Source: Vibrio pomeroyi
GTDB taxonomy: Bacteria > Pseudomonadota > Gammaproteobacteria > Enterobacterales > Vibrionaceae
Length of the DNA: 64,000 nt
Assembly (NCBI GenBank): GCA_041879425.1
Contig: CP090854.1
Coordinates: 3,224,001 to 3,288,000, forward strand
Reading direction: 5' to 3'
Position numbers and translations under genes: made by a program. Below are positions 47,661-55,398 of the stretch, piece after piece. How positions within the stretch are numbered: the stretch's first letter is position 1; each line of letters starts with the position of its first letter. The notes under the pieces are model-generated. The model was not told where the DNA came from. It worked only from the letters and a program-made list of their open reading frames with translations, and did not search any database.

Positions 47661-47792
47661 TAGGGACTATTGCTATGCCTAGATTATGCGTTAAAGCGAT
47701 GCTTCGCTAAAAATTGCTTGCCCTAGAAATAGCAATAGTTCCTAGCATAAGCATAGGAACTAAAGAAGTGCTGCAAGGAACCTTGCAGCACT
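47661..47792 (-). promoter_or_regulatory. Structured rpsG-fusA spacer with mutually exclusive pairing segments
   Basis: On the minus strand after the rpsG stop: a perfect 12-bp hairpin (47792-47767), then three segments. A = TAGTTCCTA (47762-47754), B = TAGGAACTATTGCTAT (47744-47729), C = ATAGCAATAGTCCCTA (47676-47661). A pairs with the first 9 bases of B; C can pair with all of B at 15 of 16 positions, with four more pairs beyond. C ends 24 nt before the fusA ATG. A-B and B-C cannot form at the same time. The pairings are seen; regulation is inference. Confidence 0.75.
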
Positions 47793-47801
47793 AAAAAGGT
47801 A

Positions 47802-48272
47802 TTACCAACGGTAATGTGCGAACGCTTTGTTTGCGTCAGCCATGCGGTGAACGTCTTCACGTTTCTTAACCGCAGTACCTTTGTTCTCAGACGCGTCTAG
47901 CATTTCAGCAGCTAGGCGTTGAGCCATAGATTTTTCACCACGCTTACGCGCAGCTTCAACTACCCAACGCATAGCAAGAGCGTTACGGCGAACCGGACGA
48001 ACTTCTACAGGTACTTGGTAAGTTGAACCACCTACACGGCGAGATTTAACTTCTACCGCTGGGCGAACATTTTCAAGAGCTTCTTCAAATACAGCTAAGT
48101 GGTCTTTACCAGACTTCTCAGCCATTGCATCTAGTGCAGTGTAAACGATTTTTTCTGCAGTAGATTTCTTTCCGTCAACCATAAGGATGTTAACGAATTT
48201 TGCCAGCAATTCAGATTTGAACTTAGGATCTGGAAGGATCTTACGCTGACCTATTACGCGACGACGTGGCAT
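47802..48272 (-). CDS. rpsG: 30S ribosomal protein S7
   Basis: 156 residues. [28 protein letters not shown] start and the [21 protein letters not shown] end. Primary 16S rRNA-binding protein of the 30S head. In E. coli S7 represses its operon by binding the rpsL-rpsG spacer; here that spacer is 107 nt (48273-48379) and A/T-rich. Confidence 0.99.
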   Translation of the reverse strand: MPRRRVIGQRKILPDPKFKSELLAKFVNILMVDGKKSTAEKIVYTALDAMAEKSGKDHLAVFEEALENVRPAVEVKSRRVGGSTYQVPVEVRPVRRNALAMRWVVEAARKRGEKSMAQRLAAEMLDASENKGTAVKKREDVHRMADANKAFAHYRW

Positions 48273-48379
48273 GGATATTCTCCGTTGTCTTCTTCAGGTT
48301 TTTTCCAAAACTTTTCAGAATAATAAATAAAATAGTGTTTGGCCTTACTTAACGCTTTCTTTAAAAAAAAGAAAATGCA

Positions 48380-48757
<378 letters not shown>

Positions 48758-48793
48758 CTAGCTCCTGAAATTTACTTGAAAGTAAGCTTTGTG

Positions 48794-48829
48794 AAAAATC
48801 TATCCCTAATCACAAGTCGTAATTAGGGA
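48794..48829 (-). other. 5'-terminal stem-loop of the str operon transcript, terminator-like
   Basis: On the minus strand TCCCTAAT / ATTAGGGA (8 bp, 11-nt loop) is followed by TAGATTTTTC. The hairpin starts at or within a base or two of the predicted transcription start at about 48830. It would form either a stabilising 5' structure or a very early attenuator. Confidence 0.7.
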
Positions 48830-48835
48830 CGCAAA

Positions 48836-48864
48836 ATTCTATTCAGCAGTGGGAGGTGTGTCAA
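48836..48864 (-). promoter_or_regulatory. Promoter of the str operon (rpsL-rpsG-fusA-tuf)
   Basis: On the minus strand a perfect -35 TTGACA (48864-48859), 17 nt, and -10 TAGAAT (48841-48836). The predicted start, near 48830, gives a 76-nt leader before rpsL. The strongest consensus promoter in the window. Confidence 0.9.
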
Positions 48865-48936
48865 GAAATATACAGATCTTTTTTAGCCGTCTAGAGCTCA
48901 GGATGGTCTACTTTTAACCAAACTGATAAAACACAG

Positions 48937-49212
48937 CTACCAAGTGACTGATTTTTCGCTTAAAACCGTCAGTTTAACGAACCCGTCGAAGTCCACTTGC
49001 GGAACGACATCCGAGGCAAGTTCTTGGAGACCTCGAGCAGCAAGATCCGGTTTTAATACCGACACTCGCTCGACTGCACTGATTTGAGTGAATAACTCAT
49101 GATTTGGAAGGCAAACGTACACTGCATCTTCAACTAGCAAGAACTGATCCTGCGGTTGAGAATAGGTTAATGCGAGTTTAAGTTTGTCGACTGATTTTAC
49201 GATATGAAGCAT
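48937..49212 (-). CDS. tusB: TusB, sulfur-relay subunit for tRNA 2-thiolation
   Basis: 91 residues from the ATG at 49212, MLHIVKSVDKLKL; an upstream ATG inside tusC would add eleven unconserved residues. TusB is a subunit of the TusBCD heterohexamer that passes sulfur from TusA to TusE and MnmA for the s2U34 modification. Last of tusD-tusC-tusB, just before the str operon, as in E. coli. Confidence 0.92.
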   Translation of the reverse strand: MLHIVKSVDKLKLALTYSQPQDQFLLVEDAVYVCLPNHELFTQISAVERVSVLKPDLAARGLQELASDVVPQVDFDGFVKLTVLSEKSVTW

Positions 49213-49220
49213 AGCGTCCC

Positions 49221-49577
49221 CTAGAAAGTCAGTATCTGTTGGCACTGGGCTAACTTCTGAGTTAACTCATCGGCTTCAACGGCGGTTGCATCAATCAACA
49301 GGTTATCTGTCGAAAGACCAAACTGACTTAGACTGCTCTGACACACATACACCTGTTCGATGTCGTACAGGTCCATAAGCTTGAATGCTGAGATGTAGTC
49401 GCGTGATAGGACCTCGTCGGATTGCTGAGCTTTGAGAAGCTGTGTCACACCATCGCCAACAAAGAACACGGCGATGTCTTCACTGTAAGCAGAAGCGGCA
49501 AGTAATGCGTCTAACCCTTCTCTACCTGCAGCGGTAGTATGAGGAAAACTATTAAATATAAAGGCTAACTTTCTCAA
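49221..49577 (-). CDS. tusC: TusC, sulfur-relay subunit for tRNA 2-thiolation
   Basis: 118 residues. [32 protein letters not shown] start and [11 protein letters not shown] segment typical of the DsrF-like TusC. Overlaps the tusD stop by 4 nt and precedes tusB by 8 nt. Forms the hexamer core with TusB and TusD. Confidence 0.95.
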   Translation of the reverse strand: MRKLAFIFNSFPHTTAAGREGLDALLAASAYSEDIAVFFVGDGVTQLLKAQQSDEVLSRDYISAFKLMDLYDIEQVYVCQSSLSQFGLSTDNLLIDATAVEADELTQKLAQCQQILTF

Positions 49578-49963
49578 AACTGTACGACCCTATCTTGCGT
49601 GAGTAGCGCTTCCGATAAGCTCCCTAACCCGGCCTGAGTAAAACCTGACGCTAAGTTAGATGCGCTTAGTTGGTGTTGCTCTGCTTCGTCTGAGCTAATC
49701 ACACCACGTCTTAGCGCGGCGGCTACACACGTTTCCAAGCTAACATCGTGCTCATCCGCGAGCTTTTGCCAAGCAGAAGCTAAATCGAATTCATCGTTAG
49801 CAGGTACGGTGAGGTCGGAGCCATTACTGACGCCATCTTGATAGAAGAATACACTGTGAAGTTTGTGGCCCTGTTTAATCAGAGCCACGGCAAACTGGTA
49901 AGCACTTCTTGCTGACTGTGAACCGTAGACAGGTCCATTAACTAAGAGTGTATAGCTTAACAA
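49574..49963 (-). CDS. tusD: TusD, sulfur-relay subunit with catalytic cysteine
   Basis: 129 residues. DsrE-like fold with [15 protein letters not shown] and the catalytic segment [13 protein letters not shown] (Cys about 78), which receives persulfide from TusA. Overlaps the YheO-type gene by 7 nt upstream and tusC by 4 nt downstream. Confidence 0.96.
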   Translation of the reverse strand: MLSYTLLVNGPVYGSQSARSAYQFAVALIKQGHKLHSVFFYQDGVSNGSDLTVPANDEFDLASAWQKLADEHDVSLETCVAAALRRGVISSDEAEQHQLSASNLASGFTQAGLGSLSEALLTQDRVVQF

Positions 49964-50682
49964 CCCTCTTCATCCTCTGTTTTACGTTGGCGGATGTATA
50001 GGTACACAGTGTGCTTAGAGATATTCAAGCGCTCAGCAACACGGTTAATCGCGTCTTTAATATCGAAAATACCTTTGTCGTATAGCTCCATCACGATCTG
50101 ACGGTTCTTAGTATTATTCGATACTGACTTATCAGCATTGATCTCTTCAATGGTGCGCTCAACCGTTTGGTCGACAAGCTCTTCAACGTCGCTTGCGAAG
50201 TTAACCGATGATGCGGCTTCGTCTGCGTCTTGCGTAGGCATGAAAGATTGCAGCACTTGTGAGAATGGCGCGTCTAGGTTGACGTTAATACACAGCAGGC
50301 CAATCACTCGGTCTTCACCATTGCGGATAGCAACCGTGATCGACTTCATCAACACACCGCCTTTAGCGCGAGTGAAGTATGAGCGTGAGAAGTTACGCTT
50401 AGAACCTTCAATATCTTTCAGCATCTTCAATGCAAGATCGGTGATCGGCGAACCAACCTGACGACCTGTATTCTCGCCATTGGCAATTTTAATCGCAGAA
50501 GTATTGAGGTCTTCTAATGAGTGCAAAACGATTTCACAAAACGGACCAATAAGACTCGCAATACCGTCAACAACGGCCTCATAAGATCTTAGAATGATTT
50601 TATCGTGTTCACTGAATGGCATAACGTGGACTGATTCCATTTCAAGTAACACATCTGCATTGACTGTTTCTGTAGTAGTCAC
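49957..50682 (-). CDS. yheO: YheO-like PAS/HTH transcriptional regulator
   Basis: 241 residues. N-terminal YheO-PAS domain (about 25-150, [21 protein letters not shown] and [25 protein letters not shown]) and a C-terminal DNA-binding domain of the HTH_22 type (about 180-232, [38 protein letters not shown]). Located upstream of tusDCB as in E. coli, overlapping tusD by 7 nt, so it may regulate or simply be co-expressed with the thiolation genes. Ligand unknown. Confidence 0.9.
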   Translation of the reverse strand: MTTTETVNADVLLEMESVHVMPFSEHDKIILRSYEAVVDGIASLIGPFCEIVLHSLEDLNTSAIKIANGENTGRQVGSPITDLALKMLKDIEGSKRNFSRSYFTRAKGGVLMKSITVAIRNGEDRVIGLLCINVNLDAPFSQVLQSFMPTQDADEAASSVNFASDVEELVDQTVERTIEEINADKSVSNNTKNRQIVMELYDKGIFDIKDAINRVAERLNISKHTVYLYIRQRKTEDEEGC

Positions 50683-50818
50683 TTATTCCTTACCTTCGTG
50701 TGAAAAATCAACAAATTTATGTAAGTTTATCAGAAAATTTTAATTGCACACCTAGCTAACATTGCAACTAGTGATTTAGAACAAGTTTAAAAATCAAATA
50801 CTCAGCCTCAAATCATAA

Positions 50819-50847
50819 AAAAAGCCTAACTCAAAGTTAGGCTTTTT
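50819..50847. terminator. Bidirectional terminator between fkpA and the YheO-type gene
   Basis: Stem AAAAAGCCTAACT / AGTTAGGCTTTTT (13 bp) with a CAA loop. On the minus strand it would stop read-through from fkpA, 41 nt past its stop. Confidence 0.9.
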
Positions 50848-50887
50848 ATTCAATCAACGCATTTTAGTACGAAGTTTTTAATCGATA

Positions 50888-51664
50888 TTACTGTGCAGGA
50901 GCTGCTTCAGCGTTATCGATGTTTAGTAGTTCAACTTCGAATACTAGCGTTGAGTTAGCTGGGATAGTCGGTGTGTCTTGCTCACCGTATGCTAGCTCTG
51001 GCGGGATTACGAATTTGTACTTAGAACCAACTTTCATTAGTTGTACGCCTTCAGTCCAACCTGGAATTACGCGGTTAAGCGGGAATGTTGCTGGTTCGCC
51101 ACGGTCGTAAGAGCTGTCAAACTGAGTACCGTCTGTTAGTGTACCTTTGTAGTGTACTTGAACAGTATCAGTGTCTTTTGGAGAAGCGCCTTCGCCAGCT
51201 GTCATTACTTGGTAAAGTAGGCCAGATTCAGTTTGCTCTACGCCTTCAGTCTTCGCGAACTCAGCGCGGAAGTCATCACCTGCTTTCTTAGTTTCCGCTG
51301 ATTTCTCAGCAGCTTGTGCTTGCATAGTTTCAGCAACACGCTTGTCTAGAGCTTCAAGAGCTGCGCGAGTTTCTTCTTCGTTCAGTGCAGTTTTCTCTGC
51401 GAATACGTCTTCGATACCTTGAAGAACCATATCTTTGTCTAGGTTAATGCCTAGCTCGCTTGGCTTATCAATGCTTGTGCTTAGGTAGTTAGCGAAAGAT
51501 ACGCCGATTGCGTATGCCGCTTTGTCGTCTTCTGTTTTAAAGTTTACTGCTTCAACTTTAACTTCTTCAACCTGTGGAGCTTCTGCCTTTGGTTCTTCTT
51601 TCTGACAACCAACTGCTAGCATAACCGTTGCGGCAAGCAGTGATACTTTTAAAACTGATTTCAT
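50888..51664 (-). CDS. fkpA: FkpA-like FKBP-type prolyl isomerase, predicted lipoprotein
   Basis: 258 residues from the ATG at 51664, with GGAG 6 nt upstream; a TTG-initiated frame four codons longer overlaps that site. Signal peptide with lipobox LAVGC (Cys about 20), so the protein is likely lipid-anchored facing the periplasm, unlike soluble E. coli FkpA. N-terminal dimerisation helices (about 45-140) and a C-terminal FKBP domain ([49 protein letters not shown]). Encoded next to slyX as in enterics. A chaperone/isomerase for exported proteins. Confidence 0.92.
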   Translation of the reverse strand: MKSVLKVSLLAATVMLAVGCQKEEPKAEAPQVEEVKVEAVNFKTEDDKAAYAIGVSFANYLSTSIDKPSELGINLDKDMVLQGIEDVFAEKTALNEEETRAALEALDKRVAETMQAQAAEKSAETKKAGDDFRAEFAKTEGVEQTESGLLYQVMTAGEGASPKDTDTVQVHYKGTLTDGTQFDSSYDRGEPATFPLNRVIPGWTEGVQLMKVGSKYKFVIPPELAYGEQDTPTIPANSTLVFEVELLNIDNAEAAPAQ

Positions 51665-51795
51665 TGAATTCTCCAATTAATGGCCAAGCCATTGGTTATT
51701 GTGCACAAATCTAATGATTAGATTGGTGTGAATACGTTAGTTATAACAATATACTAGTCATATGTCTTTCGACACAAACCGGATTATTAGATGTG

Positions 51796-52773
51796 ATGCG
51801 AATATTTTTCCACTCATTGCTATGTACAATTGTCATCACCTTGTTAAATGGATGTTTTTTCTTCCAAGATGATGAGCAACGTTGGGAAATTGAACCCAAT
51901 GGTGCCACCAGCTTTGCCCTTAGCAGAGATGGACGCTTCGCCCTGCTCTACTCTCAGCAAAAACAACTGCTGCTTTGGGACCTTGCCGAAAACAAAGAGT
52001 TAGCTCAACTCGGCCCACAAGATCAATTAGAAAACCAAGTATCGCGTATTCGTATCTCGGACAATGGCCGCTTTGCCATTACCGCCAGTCAGATGAACTT
52101 CGCCGTTTGGGATCTCTCTTGGACACAAGCTGAAGGGCTATGGTCTATCTCCGATGGCTTAATTCGCGATGTCGATATCTCTAGCAATGGTGAAAAAGTA
52201 TTGCTTGGCCTGTCTAATGGCAAAGCGATCTATGTGGACTTAGTCACCGGACGCCGTCTTGAGTTCCTTGCTCACCGAGAAAAAGTTAATTCTGTTTCCC
52301 TTTCTTCCAATGGTCGCTACGCGTTATCAGGTGGTAACGACTATAAAGCCTACCTGTGGGATACCGAGTCAGGCTTGGTATTACGTACCTTTGAGCATGA
52401 ACAAAGAGTAGTACGAGTTGCGCTACAGCGCGATGGTGAACTGGCTTTTACCTCTGATGGCGGCAACCAAGCGATGATTTGGGATCTTAAAACTGGTGAA
52501 CCTCAAGCACAGTTGCAGAGCTGGTCGCGACAGCTGATCTTCTCTAGTGCGCGTTTTTCTGACGATGGCAGTATGTTGGTGACGGGTACACCGTCGAGCC
52601 AAGTCAGCGTTTGGAATACTCAAGACGGAAAACGAATTTCTCATCACGATGCTGAGCCACTAAAAGATGCTCGCCCTCCCCGTGCGGTAGTGTATGATGC
52701 AGCCTTTGATGATAAGAACCGTGTGATATCGGGCACCTCTGCGGGCATAGCCCAAGCTTGGAATGTGGATTAA
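51796..52773 (+). CDS. WD40-repeat lipoprotein of unknown function
   Basis: 325 residues from the ATG at 51796 (a GTG one codon earlier is less likely). Signal peptide with lipobox LLNGC (Cys about 20) and aromatic FFF after it. The mature part is about seven WD40-like blades, with WD-type ends (LLLWDLAENK, FAVWDLSWT, YLWDTESG, MIWDLKTG, SVWNTQDG, AQAWNVD), giving a beta-propeller facing the periplasm. It lies between fkpA (divergent) and slyX (5 nt downstream, co-directional), a slot with no such gene in E. coli. Probably a protein-protein interaction platform in the envelope, inference only. Confidence 0.85.
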   Translation: MRIFFHSLLCTIVITLLNGCFFFQDDEQRWEIEPNGATSFALSRDGRFALLYSQQKQLLLWDLAENKELAQLGPQDQLENQVSRIRISDNGRFAITASQMNFAVWDLSWTQAEGLWSISDGLIRDVDISSNGEKVLLGLSNGKAIYVDLVTGRRLEFLAHREKVNSVSLSSNGRYALSGGNDYKAYLWDTESGLVLRTFEHEQRVVRVALQRDGELAFTSDGGNQAMIWDLKTGEPQAQLQSWSRQLIFSSARFSDDGSMLVTGTPSSQVSVWNTQDGKRISHHDAEPLKDARPPRAVVYDAAFDDKNRVISGTSAGIAQAWNVD

Positions 52774-52778
52774 GAACG

Positions 52779-53006
52779 ATGACAGAAAAGCGAGTTGAAC
52801 AACTAGAAAGCCGCGTGAATGACTTAGAATGTCAGCTAGCTTTCCAAGAACAGACCATTGAAGAACTCAATGAAGCGCTTAGCCAGCAACAGATGTTGAT
52901 CACTAAGATGAAAGACCAAATGAAGTATGTCGTGGGTAAAGTGAAGAACATTGATGGTTCAAACTTGGCCGACGCATCAGAAGAAACGCCACCACCGCAC
53001 TATTAA
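52779..53006 (+). CDS. slyX: SlyX family small coiled-coil protein
   Basis: 75 residues from the ATG at 52779; an in-frame ATG at 52758 lies within the WD40 gene. Starts MTEKRVEQLESRVNDLECQLAFQEQTIEELN, a continuous heptad coiled coil, ending in the family signature PPPHY. Function unknown. Five nt after the WD40 lipoprotein gene, so co-transcribed, and followed by a very strong terminator. Confidence 0.93.
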   Translation: MTEKRVEQLESRVNDLECQLAFQEQTIEELNEALSQQQMLITKMKDQMKYVVGKVKNIDGSNLADASEETPPPHY

Positions 53007-53081
53007 GCGCGTTTCAAATCAACTACAGTTCGCTAACGATTGAGTGTGTTAGCTATCGAAATGCTTGTTGATTACGAATAA

Positions 53082-53120
53082 AAAGAAAGGGCGACAGATA
53101 TTCTCTGTCGCCCTTTCTTT
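53082..53120. terminator. Exceptionally long perfect terminator after slyX
   Basis: A perfect 17-bp stem (AAAGAAAGGGCGACAGA / TCTGTCGCCCTTTCTTT) with a TATTC loop, T/A-rich on both sides. It separates slyX from the convergent isoaspartyl peptidase gene and may work in both directions. Confidence 0.9.
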
Positions 53121-53131
53121 ATGTCTACTAT

Positions 53132-53169
53132 TTAGAACCAAGCCACCAAATTAGAACCAAACCACCAAA
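53132..53169. repeat. 19-bp tandem duplication near the end of the isoaspartyl peptidase gene
   Basis: Two adjacent copies of TTAGAACCAAGCCACCAAA with one mismatch (G to A) at 53132-53150 and 53151-53169, just beyond the stop codon (53173-53175) of the minus-strand gene and after the slyX terminator. Confidence 0.85.
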
Positions 53170-53172
53170 GGT

Positions 53173-54138
53173 TTAGTCATCGGCGTAAATCTTCACTTCG
53201 ACACGCCCGTCAGTATCAACACTTGCACGATACATCCCTGAACTATTCATGCCGAAGTGGATATCACCTTGGCCATCAATCGCTATCAAGCCACCTTCGC
53301 CACCCATGGTTTTCAGCTCACCTTGGATGATGTGTTCACAAGCGGTATGTACATCTTCTTTGAGATAGCGCATTCGTGCTGCCACATCACTGGCAACCAT
53401 CTTTCTTAAGAAGAACTCGCCCATTCCGGTAGTGGAAACCGCAACGTTACCATTCTCGGCAATGGTACCTGCGCCAATGATAGGTGAATCACCGACACGA
53501 CCATACTTCTTATTAGTCACACCGCCAGTGCTTGTCGCAGCCGCCAAGTTACCCGATTGGTCTAACGCCACCGCGCCAACCGTGCCGTACTTTTTGTCGT
53601 CTGGGTATTTCTCGGCATGCTGCTCGTCGTACTTCGCTTCCGACAAGGCAAAGATACCTTTCTCTTTCATTGATTGAAGCTGGTCGTAGCGACGCTCGGT
53701 AAAGAAGTAATCTTGCTCAGTGAAGGTGTACTCATGTTCAAAGGCAAACTTCTCTGCCCCTTCGCCAATCAATAGTACGTGGTCGCTTTTTAACATCACA
53801 TCACGCGCAAGTTCAATCGGGTTTTTGATATGACGGACACCAGCAATCGCACCCGCATCCATTTCACGGCCGTGCATCACCGATGCATCCATCTCAACAA
53901 ACTCATCATGAGTCAGAACCGAGCCCTTACCAGCATTAAAATGAGGGCTGTCTTCCATCACCTTAACGGATGCCACTACCGCATCCAGAGCATCACCGCC
54001 CGATTGCAGCACTTGATAACCAGCCAGAACCGATTTCTCTAACGCTTCAGTAATACCCGTTTTTAATTCATCGCTCATTTGCTCTCGCAAGATGGTTCCC
54101 GCACCACCATGAATGGCAATTGAAAAAGGTTGTGACAT
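53173..54138 (-). CDS. iaaA: Isoaspartyl peptidase / plant-type L-asparaginase
   Basis: 321 residues from the ATG at 54138, with GGAGAGTTCGC upstream; a frame starting at 54252 adds an unconserved 38-residue extension. N-terminal nucleophile hydrolase: FSIAIHGGAGTI at the start and the autocleavage site KKYGTVGAVALD, making Thr186 the nucleophile of the beta subunit. TSTGGVTNKKYGRVGDSPIIGAGT binds substrate. It degrades isoaspartyl dipeptides and asparagine. Located between slyX and slyD, an insertion relative to E. coli. The tandem duplication follows its end. Confidence 0.93.
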   Translation of the reverse strand: MSQPFSIAIHGGAGTILREQMSDELKTGITEALEKSVLAGYQVLQSGGDALDAVVASVKVMEDSPHFNAGKGSVLTHDEFVEMDASVMHGREMDAGAIAGVRHIKNPIELARDVMLKSDHVLLIGEGAEKFAFEHEYTFTEQDYFFTERRYDQLQSMKEKGIFALSEAKYDEQHAEKYPDDKKYGTVGAVALDQSGNLAAATSTGGVTNKKYGRVGDSPIIGAGTIAENGNVAVSTTGMGEFFLRKMVASDVAARMRYLKEDVHTACEHIIQGELKTMGGEGGLIAIDGQGDIHFGMNSSGMYRASVDTDGRVEVKIYADD

Positions 54139-54318
54139 GCGAACTCTCCACTGATGTCGTCTTATAATGTTGTGCCTATCAATATCACATCCACGGCTCG
54201 ATGTCTGATAGCGAAAACCAAACTTTTTGCGAATGCTTAGATTTACGGACACTTAGATTTGCGGGCACTTAGTTCGGTAGATTAAAAGTCAGGCGCAAAA
54301 AGCCGCCGCTAATACGAA

Positions 54319-54342
54319 AAAAGCCTCCACAAGGGAGGCTTT
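54319..54342. terminator. Terminator downstream of slyD
   Basis: Stem AAAGCCTCC / GGAGGCTTT with an ACAAG loop, followed on the minus strand by TTTTTTCG. It lies 33 nt past the slyD stop. Confidence 0.85.
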
Positions 54343-54374
54343 CAAGATTCTTAATCTAAACCGCTAATTCGGTA

Positions 54375-54965
54375 TTAGTGAGAACCACAGCTACCGCCGC
54401 CGCAGCAGCCGTCTTTTTTCTCTTCACCGTGGTCGTGGCCTTCGCCACCGCAGCAACCGCCTTCGTGATCATGGTCGTGACCGTGACCGCCACAGCCGCC
54501 TTCTTGGTGTACGTGACCGTGTTGAACTTCTTCTTCAGTCGCTTCACGTACCGCTACCACTTCAACGTCAAACGTTAGAGTTTGGCCAGCTAGCATGTGG
54601 TTACCGTCAACAACAACTTCGTCGCCATCTACTTCAGTAACTTCTACTGGGATTGGACCTTGGTCAGTATCCGCTAGGAAACGCATGCCAACTTCGATTT
54701 GTTCAACACCTTGGAAAACGTCAGCAGGAACACGTTGAACTAGAGCATCGTTGTGCTCGCCGTAAGCGTCTTCTGGAGTAACAGTTGCAGAGAAATTGTC
54801 ACCAGCAACTTTGCCTTCAAGCTCTTTTTCAAGACCTGTAATTAGGTTGTTGTGACCGTGAAGGTAATCTAGTGGAGCTTCTGCAGTTGATTGGTCAACT
54901 ACTACGCCATCTTCAAGTTTCACTTGATATGCAACACTAACTACTACGTTCTTTTCAATTTTCAT
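54375..54965 (-). CDS. slyD: SlyD, FKBP prolyl isomerase and metallochaperone
   Basis: 196 residues, E. coli length 196. FKBP domain (MKIEKNVVVSVAYQVKLEDGVVVDQS start; TPEDAYGEHNDALVQRVP) with the inserted-in-flap chaperone domain, then a C-terminal metal-binding tail of His, Cys, Asp and Gly (about 150-196, with GCGGHGHDHDH and GCCGG repeats) that binds nickel in E. coli. Cytoplasmic; assists [NiFe]-hydrogenase nickel insertion and protein folding. Followed by a terminator; upstream neighbour is yheV. Confidence 0.97.
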   Translation of the reverse strand: MKIEKNVVVSVAYQVKLEDGVVVDQSTAEAPLDYLHGHNNLITGLEKELEGKVAGDNFSATVTPEDAYGEHNDALVQRVPADVFQGVEQIEVGMRFLADTDQGPIPVEVTEVDGDEVVVDGNHMLAGQTLTFDVEVVAVREATEEEVQHGHVHQEGGCGGHGHDHDHEGGCCGGEGHDHGEEKKDGCCGGGSCGSH

Positions 54966-55059
54966 GAGAGCTCCAAGGAGGTTTGGACTAAGCTCGAACA
55001 GTTGAGCTTAGGAAAAATTCTGTACCGGGATATTATGGGGATCAATTAACGAAACTCAA

Positions 55060-55260
55060 TCATTCTGGCTTAAAAATACCGATCATTTCTTGATTCGCGT
55101 GTTCAGATTTCTCTACAGTTTTCGGTTTACGTTGCTCTGTGAAGTCACAATCGACACATTCCACCAGCTCGATATTATTCTCAATCCACCAGCGAAGCGT
55201 GTCTTGAGTGTTGCAGCTTGGGCAGCTCGCCCCTGCGATAAAGCGTTTTTTCTGTTTCAC
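55060..55260 (-). CDS. yheV: YheV-like zinc-ribbon protein (DUF2387)
   Basis: 66 residues. Two cysteine pairs, GASCPSCN and VECVDCDF, in a zinc-ribbon spacing. It matches the short E. coli YheV beside slyD-kefB. Function unknown. Located 95 nt after slyD upstream region and 139 nt before kefB, minus strand; probably co-transcribed with kefGB. Confidence 0.88.
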   Translation of the reverse strand: MKQKKRFIAGASCPSCNTQDTLRWWIENNIELVECVDCDFTEQRKPKTVEKSEHANQEMIGIFKPE

Positions 55261-55398
55261 GTTGATATCCTTTACTACTCTGGATTCGCGGTTCTTCCAC
55301 TCTAGCTTTATTAAAGGCTAAGCAGAGACCGCGTTTATTATTAGATTGGTTCTAAAGACTGTTATTTCTATGCTCAAGCTATTTGCTATTCACTCTAA

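Noticed and set aside
54139..54252. 38-residue N-terminal extension of the isoaspartyl peptidase
   Set aside because: The family begins at the FSIAIHGGAGT strand, and a good GGAGAG site lies directly before the ATG at 54138.
54356..54578. Low-complexity frames on both strands opposite the slyD tail
   Set aside because: They are shadows of the His/Cys/Gly-rich slyD codons.
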